Origin: Sulfurovum sp.
GTDB taxonomy: Bacteria; Campylobacterota; Campylobacteria; Campylobacterales; Sulfurovaceae
DNA length: 64,000 bases
Direction: 5' to 3'
Assembly: GCA_027081115.1 (NCBI GenBank)
Contig: JALWLD010000057.1
Location: forward strand, 236,497-300,496
Position 1 is the stretch's first letter; every line of letters starts with the position of its first letter. Of the stretch, positions 42,800 through 52,003 are shown one piece after another. Both the position numbers and the translations under genes were made by a program. Under the pieces are notes generated by a model. The model was given only the letters and a program-made list of their open reading frames with translations. It did not search any database and was not told where the DNA came from.

Positions 42800-45667
42800 A
42801 TGAAAATAGAATTACCAGATAACCATGGGTTAACTCAAACTATGATTGATAATCTTGTTCATCGAGATAATGGAGAAATTGCATTAACTAATATTCAATA
42901 TAAAGCACTAGAAGAAGGTGTTGCACTAGGACAAAGTTCATTAATAGTTTCTCCTACCTCTACAGGGAAGACACAAATAGCTATTTGGACAATAGCTAAA
43001 AATATTGAAGAGGGAATTAATACGGTTTATTTGGTTACACATAGGTCACTTGCAAAACAAAAATTCAATGAATTTAAAGAAACTTTATTAAATATATATT
43101 TAGATGGAGATAAAACAGCATTAGCTATTTCGACAGGTGATTATTCTATGGATGCTAGTGGAGAAGCTCTTTCATCACCTTTAGAGGTGCCTCTTCTTAT
43201 TGCAACATATGAAAAATATTTAGCTTTATTATCATCGAGTGGTGTTCCTTCAAGTATGTCATCTACGACTATAGTTTGTGATGAAATACAATATGTTGGT
43301 GATAAAGGTCGTGGACAAAATATTGAAGTGTTACTAACACTTTTATTAAATGCAAAGTGGAAACAATTTATAGGTTTGTCAGCTGTACTGAAAGAGGAAG
43401 ATGCAAGGGAATTGGCAAATTGGTTAAATATTAAATTAATCTATAATAGAGAGAGGGAAAAACATCTTTCTTATGAACTATGGACAGAAGATAAAGTTTT
43501 ACATACAAATACCGAAACACCAGGTGATATAAACACGATAAATAGAGAAAACAATATATCAACATTGGACATTGTCGAAAATTTATTAAATGAAACCAAT
43601 CCACCAATACCAATTATTGTTTTTTGTATGAAAAAAGATGATATATATTCACTTTCAGAAGAGTTTCTTAGAAGAAATAAATTAAAACCTATTCAAAAGA
43701 CATTTGACTTTGATAATTTACCTAAAACATCTGTTAATGAGTTTTTAAATGAATCATTGATTAAAAAGATAGCGATTCATAGTGCGGATCTTCTCGATGA
43801 AGAGAGAGAAATTGTAGAACTTCAAGCAACAAATGGAGAAGTAAATGTTATTTTTGCAACTTCAACATTAGCAGCTGGTGTGAATTTTCCTTTTGGTGCA
43901 GCTATATTTCATACATGGACACGTTGGGATTTTGAACAAAGAAAGCATCTACCAATTGATACTGCTGAATTCCATAACATGGCGGGTCGTGTAGGTCGTA
44001 TGGGATTTGAACATGAGTATGGAAAGATAATATTTTGTGCTAACACTCCTCATCAATTACGAAGTAGTAAGAACTTTTTAATTGTTGATAATATGCCGAC
44101 TTTAAAATCACGTATATCCACAAATAGATTTGATCAATTAGGATTACAGTTGATATCCTCTAATTTATGTAAAACAAATGATAGTGTAGTAAAATTGATT
44201 AGTACCACATATAGTGCATTAAAAGAAGAAATACAAAATACAGAGGCCTTTCTAACTTGGCCAACTAAAATCCAAACTAATTTAGAAAAACTTTCAAATG
44301 AAAAATTAATTTTGATGAATGATGGTGGGGATGTAGAAGCTACTGCAATTGGAAAAGCTGTTTCATATAGTGCTTTATTACCAGAAACAGGAGTTTTTTT
44401 ATTAAATTATGTGGCTTCAAAATACAATGTTTTTTTAGATATATTTGAATCAGAAGATAAAAATAATGATAATGTTTTGTTTTCAATAATACATGCATGT
44501 TATTCATCTCCTGAGTTTTCAAAAACACGTTTTATTCCATATCAACTTGAAAAAGGGTTGTTGTTTAATGCTGATGACTTTTCATATTTATTATCTGATA
44601 CTAATTGGGAAATTAATATTAAGCCTGTTAATGCTGCATTTTTAACTATGGAATGGATTAATGGGAAGGAATTATCAGAACTTGAAAAATATTTTCCTGG
44701 GTTAAGAGCTGGAAATTTATATGAAATGTTTCGAAATCTATCTTGGATTCTCCAAGGGATGTCTTCTATACTTTTTGCTGCAACAGATATAAGGGTTCCA
44801 AATAGTTGTAAGCCCGAATACATTGTTTCACTAGGTGATGATGGATTATATGATTTACGAAAATTAGTAAGATTGATTCGTCAATTAACCTTTCGTGTAT
44901 CAGAAGGCTTACAAGAAGATGTTTTATGGATGAAGTCACTACATTCTGTTAATACTACATACAATTTGACAAGAAATGAAATATTATCATTAAGAAAAGA
45001 ATCCTTTTCTTCACCAGAACAACTTATGTTAGGTACTCAAGAAGCAGATGTCATTAGGAATAAAGTTTTTTCTAAGATAAAGCCGAGTCCTCAAGTAAAG
45101 TCTAATTGGTTACGTGATACATGTAAGGAATGGAAGACTCTTCAACGAATAAAGGCAAAAGAAAGACATACGAAAAGAGCAAAAAATAGTCCGTTATCAG
45201 GAGTTATTGAATCTTATTATGATGATAAAGGGACAGTATTTGAAGATACATTTGAAAAAGTATTGAATATTTTAGAGATAGAATTTGATAAACTTGACAA
45301 TCATAGTGTTGTTGGTGCTCCTGATTATCTTCTAAAATTAAAAAAATCTCCACCTTTAGTGTTTGAATTAAAATCTAAAACAGGAAAAGGACTAGTTGAT
45401 TATAATGGTGCCACAGAAGTCCTTGCTGCATCAGAAATACATGGATATAGAGATGCATTTTGTGTTACATTATGTCATCCTGGCGTAGATCCTAGTGTAC
45501 CATCTGTGATTGTAAGATGTGGACGACTCTCTGTGGTTGAAAGTCATGACTTGGGCGAAGCATTTATTAGAATAATGGAAGGTCGTTTAACTCAAGAACA
45601 ATTTTGGCATTGGCTTGCAACACCTGGACAAGCTTTGGCTTCGGATATTCCATTTAGAGAAAACTAA
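42800..45667 (+). CDS. Ski2-like helicase fused to a C-terminal PD-(D/E)XK nuclease
   Basis: A 955-residue SF2 helicase. Walker A SPTSTGKT lies at residues 51-58, motif II is DEIQ (161-164) rather than DExH, and ATSTLAAGVNFP and the motif VI segment HNMAGRVGRMGFEHEYG are of Ski2/Hel308 style. The C-terminus has GAPDYLLKL then VFELKSK, giving D842 and E856-x-K858, a PD-(D/E)XK nuclease core. Helicase plus nuclease points to DNA defence or repair. The gene is clearly more AT-rich than sbcC before and the DUF2779 gene after it, suggesting separate acquisition. It lies 20 bases after sbcC and directly before the DUF2779 gene. Hachiman pairs a helicase with a separate nuclease; homology is not claimed. 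Confidence 0.8.
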   Translation: MKIELPDNHGLTQTMIDNLVHRDNGEIALTNIQYKALEEGVALGQSSLIVSPTSTGKTQIAIWTIAKNIEEGINTVYLVTHRSLAKQKFNEFKETLLNIYLDGDKTALAISTGDYSMDASGEALSSPLEVPLLIATYEKYLALLSSSGVPSSMSSTTIVCDEIQYVGDKGRGQNIEVLLTLLLNAKWKQFIGLSAVLKEEDARELANWLNIKLIYNREREKHLSYELWTEDKVLHTNTETPGDINTINRENNISTLDIVENLLNETNPPIPIIVFCMKKDDIYSLSEEFLRRNKLKPIQKTFDFDNLPKTSVNEFLNESLIKKIAIHSADLLDEEREIVELQATNGEVNVIFATSTLAAGVNFPFGAAIFHTWTRWDFEQRKHLPIDTAEFHNMAGRVGRMGFEHEYGKIIFCANTPHQLRSSKNFLIVDNMPTLKSRISTNRFDQLGLQLISSNLCKTNDSVVKLISTTYSALKEEIQNTEAFLTWPTKIQTNLEKLSNEKLILMNDGGDVEATAIGKAVSYSALLPETGVFLLNYVASKYNVFLDIFESEDKNNDNVLFSIIHACYSSPEFSKTRFIPYQLEKGLLFNADDFSYLLSDTNWEINIKPVNAAFLTMEWINGKELSELEKYFPGLRAGNLYEMFRNLSWILQGMSSILFAATDIRVPNSCKPEYIVSLGDDGLYDLRKLVRLIRQLTFRVSEGLQEDVLWMKSLHSVNTTYNLTRNEILSLRKESFSSPEQLMLGTQEADVIRNKVFSKIKPSPQVKSNWLRDTCKEWKTLQRIKAKERHTKRAKNSPLSGVIESYYDDKGTVFEDTFEKVLNILEIEFDKLDNHSVVGAPDYLLKLKKSPPLVFELKSKTGKGLVDYNGATEVLAASEIHGYRDAFCVTLCHPGVDPSVPSVIVRCGRLSVVESHDLGEAFIRIMEGRLTQEQFWHWLATPGQALASDIPFREN

Positions 45668-45668
45668 T

Positions 45669-47150
45669 TTGCTCCTCTCAAAATCCCTCTATACCCGAGC
45701 CATCCAATGCCCAAAATCCCTCTGGCTCAAAAAATACAAACCTGAGGTACTCACACCTCCTGATGCCTCCGCTCAGGCAGTATTTGACACAGGAAATGCT
45801 GTAGGAGAGTTGGCGTGTGAGCTGTTTCCTGATGGGGTAGAGGTAGAATTTACCAGAGAGTATGCTCAGATGGTGGAGACTACGGCTAGGTTACTGGAGG
45901 AGGGTGTGCAGAATATTATCTATGAGGCTACATTTTCGTATGACGGTATTTTGGTAATGGTAGATGTGTTGCATGTGGAGGAGGATGGCTCTGTTTCTCT
46001 TTATGAGGTCAAGAGTTCTACCTCTGTCAAAGAGATATACCTGCATGATGTCTCTGTGCAGTACTATGTGCTGCATGGTTTAGGGATGAGAGTTAAGGGT
46101 GCTTATGTGGTACATATAGACAGTAGCTATGTCAGAGGGGAAGAGCTGGAGGTAGAGAAGCTTTTTAGTGTTGTGGATGTTACTGCCGAAGTGGAGCAAC
46201 TCCAAGAGCAGATACCATCCAGACTCTCAGAGTGGGAAGCGTACCTCTCAGACACACAGAACGAACCCGACATAGACATAGGCTCACACTGTAAAAAGCC
46301 CTATGAATGTGATGCCAAGCACTACTGCTGGAAAGTACAGCGAAACATCCCCGACTACTCTATCTTCAACATATTCAATCTTGGAAGTAAAAAATAAAAA
46401 GCCCTCTACGAACAGGGCATCATCCACATTACTAACATCCCCGATGATTTCGAGATGACACCCAAACAACGCCAAGCTGTAGAGAACCACAAAGCCCAAA
46501 CCACCCACATCGACAAAGAAGCCATCAAAGCCTTTTTGGACACACTCAAATACCCCATCTACCACCTAGACTTTGAAACCTTTCAGCAAGCCATCCCACA
46601 GTGGAAAGGTATCAAGCCATTTATGCAGATACCCTTTCAGTATTCGCTGCACATCGAACATGCAGACGGCAGACTTGAACACTGTGAGTTTTTGGCAGAG
46701 GAAGGCAGTGACCCACGAGAAGTACTGGCAAGACAACTCTGTGTAGACATCCCCACCGATGTCACCGTACTGGCGTACAACATGAGCTTTGAAAAAGGGG
46801 TGCTTAGAGGACTGGCAGAAGAGTATGAAATGCTCCGAGACCACCTGCTGGCGATAGCCGATAATATCAAAGACATCATGACCCCGTTCCAACAAAAACA
46901 CTATGTTACCCCAAGCATGAACGGAAGTTACTCCATCAAGTATGTTTTGCCTGCACTCGTACCTGAAATGGCAGATGCATACACAGAGCTAAATGGTGTA
47001 CAAAATGGTAGTGAGGCGATGAGTGCATTTGCAAGTATGTCAAAACTAGAAGAAAATGAAAAAGAGAGATTGAGAAACTCACTTTTAGAGTATTGTAAGC
47101 TTGATACATTGGCGATGGTGAGGTTACTGGAGAAGTTGAGAGAAGTTTAA
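45669..47150 (+). pseudogene. DUF2779 nuclease-like gene broken by one in-frame stop
   Basis: DUF2779 proteins combine a Cas4/RecB-like PD-(D/E)XK part with a second RNase H-like part. The first part (TTG 45669, or an earlier TTG at 45615) starts SKSLYTRAIQCPKSLWLKK and has VSLYEVKSST (nuclease core) and Cys residues (HCKKPYECDAKHYC) that may bind an Fe-S cluster. TAA at 46395-46397 follows LGSKK. The same frame then continues with KALYEQGIIHITNIP to 47150, including YHLDFETFQQAIPQW and KLDTLAMVRLLEKL. A single base change (Gln or Glu codon to TAA) explains it. It could be a real nonsense mutation, a read error, or two separately translated halves. Confidence 0.8.
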
Positions 47151-47165
47151 TATATATATATGGAT

Positions 47166-47194
47166 TTGACAAATTAAACTATATGGTATATAAT
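47166..47194 (+). promoter_or_regulatory. Consensus sigma-70 promoter of the BrnTA-like pair
   Basis: TTGACA (47166-47171), a 17-base spacer and TATAAT (47189-47194) form a perfect consensus, 30 bases before the toxin ATG. Toxin-antitoxin operons often have strong autorepressed promoters; the AT-rich flanking ATATAT strings may be operators. Confidence 0.8.
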
Positions 47195-47223
47195 GACTAT
47201 ATATATACTAGATAAGGTTATTT

Positions 47224-47496
47224 ATGTATAAATGGAACGAAGATAAAAATAGCATCTTGAAATCTCAAAGGGGTTTTAGCTTTGATGATGTGTTGCAAAA
47301 GATGAAAGAAGATGGTGTGTTAGACAACTATAAACACCCAAATGTTGAGAAATATCCAAATCAATACATCTATGTTGTTGAGCTTGGAGGATATATACAC
47401 TATATACCGTATGTGTATGACGGTGATGATATATTTTTGAAAAATATCATACCGAGTAGAAAACTACACAAAAAATATGGAAAGGATAAGTCATGA
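47224..47496 (+). CDS. BrnT-like toxin of a toxin-antitoxin pair
   Basis: 90 residues. The start (YKWNEDKNSILKSQRGFSFDDV) and end (LKNIIPSRKLHKKYG) follow the BrnT/DUF497 layout, a RelE-fold ribonuclease whose C-terminal Arg/Lys-rich segment is catalytic. The middle is divergent. Toxin-first order and 4-base overlap with the next gene match BrnTA. The assignment is by pattern and context. Confidence 0.65.
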   Translation: MYKWNEDKNSILKSQRGFSFDDVLQKMKEDGVLDNYKHPNVEKYPNQYIYVVELGGYIHYIPYVYDGDDIFLKNIIPSRKLHKKYGKDKS

Positions 47497-47762
47497 AATA
47501 TACAGATGAAGAACTAGAGTTGTTAAATGCCCTAGAAGAAAAAGAACCAACAACAGTTAGTTTCGATAATGAAGCTATTAAAACCATGGCAGGTGATACG
47601 CTAGAGTATCTTAATGAAAAAAAACAAATTAGCATCAACCTAAAACGTTCAGACCTTGACTTCATAAAGCAAAGAGCAAAAGATATTGGTATTTCCTATC
47701 AGAGTATTATCCAGTCATTGGTACATAATTATAGTACGAATAAGTTGGAATTGAAGTTATAG
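47493..47762 (+). CDS. BrnA/CopG-like antitoxin
   Basis: 89 residues. The acidic N-terminus is followed by a ribbon-helix-helix segment (QISINLKRSDLDFIKQRAKDIGISYQSI), the DNA-binding fold of BrnA/CopG antitoxins that repress their own promoter. Coupled to the toxin by ATGA. Together with the consensus promoter this supports an intact module. Confidence 0.7.
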   Translation: MKYTDEELELLNALEEKEPTTVSFDNEAIKTMAGDTLEYLNEKKQISINLKRSDLDFIKQRAKDIGISYQSIIQSLVHNYSTNKLELKL

Positions 47763-47909
47763 CTTGTTATTTGAAGAGGATGTGTAAATGTGTACGATTA
47801 CGTTCACCTGACAGCTATACTTGCCTATACTCCTATACTTTGGATTTAAATTCGGGGTATTAAATAAATAGGAAGATTACATTCCCTTATTCTCGAAAAG
47901 GAAAACTCT

Positions 47910-48899
47910 ATGAAAATTATCAAATTATTTTTCTTGCTTTGTTTGTGGGCATGGGCAGATTTTAAGTTAGATGTTCCAAAGACTATTAATGTCACACAGC
48001 TTGAAGCAATAGTGAAAAATGGTTGGAATGAAGATAATAAGACTTTTAATGATTTGATTGTTTCAAATGCAGAGAGAGTTATGCCTGAGATTTTGGAGAA
48101 GATTAAGAAACCTTTTGAAAAAAAGAAAAATACCAAAGAGAATTATCTCCTTGCCCCTAAAATAAATTTAAGAAGAGAAGATTATTGGTTTATTGTTGCA
48201 TATACTAAATATTTGGAAGTTGATGGCAACATAGACAAATCATTAAAGTTAAATATTGAAATACTTAAGGGATTAAAAAATATAGAAGATACATCTATGC
48301 TTAGTGTGATTTATTCTTTGGTTGTTGAAGAGATAGTTAGAGATGGTTTATCTCAATTATTGACTACACGTAAAGAATTAAAAAATACCATACTCTTTAA
48401 AGAGATACCACATCTTTTGACTTTAGAAACAAGTGCTTTTTTCACTGCAATGAAAAGAGAAAGAGATGTGTTGTTAAATATAGATTTATATAGGAATACT
48501 AAAGAAAAATATTTAGCACAAGAAGTTGGAAAAAATTATAAATTTTTTATAGAAGACATACAGAAATACATTAAGATATACCAGAATAGTTTTTACCAGA
48601 AAATGTTTGATGCAATGAAAAAAGAGACACCAGAGGCAATAGATATTTATGAGAAAGAAATGATTAAAATGAGAAAATCACATACCAGTAATATAAACAG
48701 TATTCATTTTCTTGCAAGTACATTATGGATAAAAATTAAAAGTTTACTAGGCGTGGAAATCAAAGACTTTGGCTATGCTTCACAATATATAGCACATAGT
48801 TTGGTTTTTGTCGCAATGCCTAAATTGACATTGACATATAAAGATTATCTTAATCATATAAAAAAGAATAAATTATTTTTGGAAAAGTTAAAATATTAG
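47910..48899 (+). CDS. Exported protein of unknown function
   Basis: Not recognised. 329 residues with a short signal peptide (MKIIKLFFLLCLWAWA) and a mostly helical, Lys/Glu/Ile-rich mature part without clear motifs or membrane helices. The gene is very AT-rich, unlike the core genes, suggesting recent acquisition. It stands alone between the BrnTA-like pair and the 131-residue gene. AAAGGAAA precedes the ATG. Confidence 0.55.
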   Translation: MKIIKLFFLLCLWAWADFKLDVPKTINVTQLEAIVKNGWNEDNKTFNDLIVSNAERVMPEILEKIKKPFEKKKNTKENYLLAPKINLRREDYWFIVAYTKYLEVDGNIDKSLKLNIEILKGLKNIEDTSMLSVIYSLVVEEIVRDGLSQLLTTRKELKNTILFKEIPHLLTLETSAFFTAMKRERDVLLNIDLYRNTKEKYLAQEVGKNYKFFIEDIQKYIKIYQNSFYQKMFDAMKKETPEAIDIYEKEMIKMRKSHTSNINSIHFLASTLWIKIKSLLGVEIKDFGYASQYIAHSLVFVAMPKLTLTYKDYLNHIKKNKLFLEKLKY

Positions 48900-48969
48900 G
48901 AGAATACTAGAAAACAAATATAGAGAGAATTATGCTACTATTCTGCTTTTAAAATAGAGGATAATACAA

Positions 48970-49365
48970 ATGCCAATTTTTGCTTTACAATCATTTGTCG
49001 GAGGTTTTTTAGATGAAGATCTGAAAAATTTCAATAAAATTTTTGACGATTGGTGTGTACAGTTTGAGAGTATAGAAGACGCACAGCTTATACTAGATAC
49101 CCTTGAAAAAAATGAGCAGATAAAGATAGTTGAAATTACACCGTTAAGTTACCCGAAATACTTTTTCCCAAAACTACAGGGCATCATCCATGCTACACGA
49201 GAATATGAAGGAAAAATCATCTGCATTGTCGAGCCACAAATGGGTATGAGCTTTCGCATAGCTATATGTGATTTGCAGACTAAAAATGTAAGAGTACTTG
49301 GAACACGTTATAAGAGTACGGTAAATGTCGAAGGGGCATTTGCCAACCTCTCTTTTGACTTATAA
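48970..49365 (+). CDS. Hypothetical protein, intact parent of a decayed copy
   Basis: 131 residues, not recognised. It is probably a small alpha-beta domain: EQIKIVEITPLSYPKYFFP, then GKIICIVEPQMG and VRVLGTRYKS. A truncated, frame-damaged second copy lies at 51066-51420 in the same orientation, including the leader string ending AGGATAATACAAATG. The two copies bracket two minus-strand genes (CDF and a four-helix protein). Confidence 0.55.
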   Translation: MPIFALQSFVGGFLDEDLKNFNKIFDDWCVQFESIEDAQLILDTLEKNEQIKIVEITPLSYPKYFFPKLQGIIHATREYEGKIICIVEPQMGMSFRIAICDLQTKNVRVLGTRYKSTVNVEGAFANLSFDL

Positions 49366-49666
49366 AATTAGGGGTCAGTAACTAAATTTTAAATCTATGA
49401 GTAAAATTACTGAAAAAAAGTTATCATTATCACCTGAGACCTCAATTATAAAGTGGGTGTTACGATGTTGGCTAAGATAGTGGGTATCTCTAAGGGCAAG
49501 GTAAAGGTGTGATGATGAAATATTGTTAGAATTGGTGTGTTAAAAAAGTAGCCTGTTTTCATTATTGTCATTATGTACAGACTAAAGAGTTAAGGACCAT
49601 ACAGGTCACATGTCCCGGAGCGATGAAGCCGGGAGATGAGGGTACCTCAAGTACTTTTAAAGTTTT
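49366..49666. other. Non-coding gap
   Basis: About 300 bases without a credible gene. One GC-rich stem (TCCCGG and CCGGGA around a 10-base loop, about 49613-49634) lies downstream of the CDF gene and might act as its terminator, though no U-run follows. Nothing else was recognised. Confidence 0.4.
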
Positions 49667-50539
49667 CTATTGATAGTGTATAATCACTTTTTCAACAAAA
49701 GGCATCTGCTTTTTAATTTCATCTTCTATAGTATGAGCAACTTCATGTGCTTCTTTTAGTGAATCCGTGTTTAATACAAGGTCAAGTTGTACAAACTGGA
49801 AACTTCCTGCATTTCTTCCTGTTATAGTAATAATATCTTTTATTTTTGGTTCATTTTTAAGAATATCTTTAATATCCTCTATAGTCTCATGATCTAAGGA
49901 TGCATCTAACAGTACTTTAATTGCCTCTTTTAGAATTTCAAAACCACTGTGGAAGATAAAATAAACTACTACTACAACAGCTATTTTTTCAACAATTGGA
50001 TATCCGAAATATTGACCCAATACGCCTACAAGTACCACTAATGCCGTATAAAAATCTGTTTTTATATGCTCTGCATCTGCTAAAAGACTAGGAGAGTTTA
50101 ACTCTATAGCTTTTTGTTTCTCCCAGCGAGAGTAGAGAAAGGTAATCAAAACTGTTATAGCGATGACGCCCATAGCAACTGTAAGGTTTTTGATAGGTTC
50201 GGTCTCTCCAAAAAGTACGTCTTTTGCTATCTCATATCCAGCAAAGAAGATAGCAAAAGCACTTACGAGTGCTACAAGATTTTCTACTTTATAAAGTCCA
50301 TGAGGGAAAAGGTCTGATTTTTTATTTGAAATAATTATTCCCACATAAACACTGAGCGATGCAGCCAGGTCAGAAAGGGAGTGTACACCATCTGCTGTCA
50401 GTGCCGCACTTCCTGATACAATCCCCCCAAATATTTTGATTAAAGAGAGTACGAAGTTTATTCCAATTGAGTAGAGTGAAATTTGTTTTTTTTCACTGTG
50501 ATTTAATGATTTTACATTTTCTTTATTAGTTTCCATCAT
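49667..50539 (-). CDS. Cation diffusion facilitator (zinc/iron efflux)
   Basis: Six-helix inner-membrane CDF transporter that exchanges divalent metal for protons. The metal site residues are in SAALTADGVHSLSDLAAS (helix 2) and LLADAEHIKTDFYTAL (helix 5), each giving a D/H-x-x-x-D pair; here the helix-2 pair is H and D. A cytoplasmic C-terminal ferredoxin-like domain ends the protein (EAHEVAHTIEDEIKKQMP, VIIHYQ). Length 290. AAGGA precedes the ATG. Likely co-transcribed with the small membrane-protein gene upstream. Confidence 0.9.
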   Translation of the reverse strand: MMETNKENVKSLNHSEKKQISLYSIGINFVLSLIKIFGGIVSGSAALTADGVHSLSDLAASLSVYVGIIISNKKSDLFPHGLYKVENLVALVSAFAIFFAGYEIAKDVLFGETEPIKNLTVAMGVIAITVLITFLYSRWEKQKAIELNSPSLLADAEHIKTDFYTALVVLVGVLGQYFGYPIVEKIAVVVVVYFIFHSGFEILKEAIKVLLDASLDHETIEDIKDILKNEPKIKDIITITGRNAGSFQFVQLDLVLNTDSLKEAHEVAHTIEDEIKKQMPFVEKVIIHYQ

Positions 50540-50570
50540 TTTGTTTCCTTATAGTATTATTAGCTTGGGA

Positions 50571-50984
50571 TTATATCTTTTTTATCGTTAAAACACCTAT
50601 AGCCAACAGTACTGTAGCTGAAACCATAGAGATGGCACCTACAAGTACTAGATAGTAAGGTAGACCCAAATAAACCTCTGCCATAATCCCTAAAGGCATT
50701 AAAAGCCCAGAAAGAGCAAGTCTAGAGACCCATTTTGCATAATTTGGTGCAATAGGTAAGGTTAAAAGTAAATAACCAAAGATGATATTTAGTACACTAA
50801 ATAGATTTCCATGAACATGTGCCAAGCGTGACTCAAAGTGAGCACCTATATGACTTGCTGCAATCCATGCCTCTTTGTTTGGATGAAAATCCCTCATATA
50901 AATAAGGAAAAATCCATATACCATAAAACCTGCCATTACAGATAATCCAATACCTACATTCCATTTTCCGATACTATTTTTCAT
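50571..50984 (-). CDS. Four-helix membrane protein of unknown function
   Basis: The ATG at 50984 follows GGAGGA with ideal spacing; a longer frame is rejected. 137 residues with four predicted transmembrane helices. The motif GAHFESRLAHVHGNLFSVLN between helices 1 and 2 carries several His residues and could bind a metal or cofactor. No family is assigned with confidence. It precedes the CDF gene on the same strand by about 30 bases. Confidence 0.6.
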   Translation of the reverse strand: MKNSIGKWNVGIGLSVMAGFMVYGFFLIYMRDFHPNKEAWIAASHIGAHFESRLAHVHGNLFSVLNIIFGYLLLTLPIAPNYAKWVSRLALSGLLMPLGIMAEVYLGLPYYLVLVGAISMVSATVLLAIGVLTIKKI

Positions 50985-51065
50985 TTGTTCTCCTCCATCA
51001 CTTATAAAATATGTTGTTAACAATAATATAGTTAAATGGGATGAACCAAGTGTGAATTAATCTGT

Positions 51066-51420
51066 TTTTAAATTGAAGGATAATACAAATGAATATTTTT
51101 GATGATTGGTGTGAGTGGTACTAAATACCCTTGAAAAAAATGGGCAGATCAAGATCGTTGAGATTACACCGCTAAGTTACCCGAAATACTTTTTTCCAAA
51201 ACTACAGGGTCTCATCCATGCCACACGAGAATATGAAGGAAAAATTATCTGCATTATCGAGCCACAAATGGGTATGAACTTTTGCATAGCTATATGTGTT
51301 TTTCAGACTAAAAATGTAAGGGTACTTGGAACACGTTATAAGAGTAGGGTAAATGTCGAAGGGGCATTTGCCAATTTGTCTTGTAATCAGAAATTTGACA
51401 AAATTAGAAAAAGTAGTTAA
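51066..51420 (+). pseudogene. Decayed second copy of the 131-residue gene
   Basis: The leader and ATG (AGGATAATACAAATG), then a gap, IFDDWC, another gap, then TLEKNGQIKIVEITPLSYPKY and the rest match the intact copy at 48970-49365. Two internal deletions break the frame: the ATG frame stops after about ten codons. The end has diverged, and a promoter for the next toxin-antitoxin pair lies in it. Confidence 0.75.
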
Positions 51421-51423
51421 TAT
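51395..51423 (+). promoter_or_regulatory. Sigma-70 promoter of the RelBE-like pair
   Basis: TTGACA (51395-51400), a 17-base spacer and TAATAT (51418-51423), 34 bases before the antitoxin ATG. It overlaps the end of the decayed gene copy. Confidence 0.7.
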
Positions 51424-51456
51424 AGTATTAAATTAAGTACCTAAAAGGATATTATT

Positions 51457-51711
51457 ATGACACAGATTTTATCGAACTATAGTGCTAGTATCTCAGAACT
51501 GAAAAAAAGCCCTTCTTCTCTCATTGAAGAAGCAGGAGGAGAAGCAGTGGCTATACTTAACCACAATAAGCCTAGTGCATATCTGGTGCCTAGTGCATTG
51601 TATGAGAAAATGATGGATATTATTGATGATTATGATTTAGCTAGAGAGGTTAGAGAGCGACTTGACTACGACGAAGAAGATTTGATAAAAGTTTCTATAG
51701 AAGATTTATAA
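51457..51711 (+). CDS. RelB/StbD-like antitoxin (Phd/YefM type)
   Basis: 84 residues. The N-terminal domain has the Phd/YefM pattern (SASISELKKSPSSLIEEA, then VAILNHNKPSAYLVP), which binds DNA, and an acidic C-terminus that would cover the toxin. It is followed one base after its stop by the toxin gene. Antitoxin-first order is usual. Confidence 0.82.
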   Translation: MTQILSNYSASISELKKSPSSLIEEAGGEAVAILNHNKPSAYLVPSALYEKMMDIIDDYDLAREVRERLDYDEEDLIKVSIEDL

Positions 51712-51712
51712 T

Positions 51713-52003
51713 ATGACTTATAAACTTATCTTCATCAAGCAGTCTCAAAAGGAGTGGAAGAGGCTTAATGCTCCTATTAGAGAACAGTTTAAAAAGAAGC
51801 TTAAAAAAAGACTCGAAAATCCACATGTACCACATGATAAATTGAGTGGTTTTTCTAATGTTTACAAGATAAAGTTAAGAAGTTCTGGTTTTAGGTTGGC
51901 TTATGATGTAGTCGACGAGAAAGTTATAGTAGTGGTACTATCTGTAGGCAAAAGAGAAGATAATGCTGTTTATAGTGAGATTAAAAATAGAATGGGTGAA
52001 TAA
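51713..52003 (+). CDS. RelE/StbE-like mRNA interferase toxin
   Basis: 96 residues of RelE fold: YKLIFIKQSQKEWKRLN at the start, KLSGFSNVYKIKLRSSGFRLAYDV in the middle and VLSVGKREDNAVYSE at the end, including the conserved Arg/Lys and Tyr of this family that cleave ribosome-bound mRNA. Intact. The stop is directly followed by the TTG of rsmE. Confidence 0.85.
   Translation: MTYKLIFIKQSQKEWKRLNAPIREQFKKKLKKRLENPHVPHDKLSGFSNVYKIKLRSSGFRLAYDVVDEKVIVVVLSVGKREDNAVYSEIKNRMGE

Noticed and set aside
45615-45668. Earlier TTG start for the DUF2779 gene inside the helicase gene
   Set aside because: The added residues do not resemble the family start, which normally begins just before SKS; TTG at 45669 fits, although neither has a strong ribosome site.
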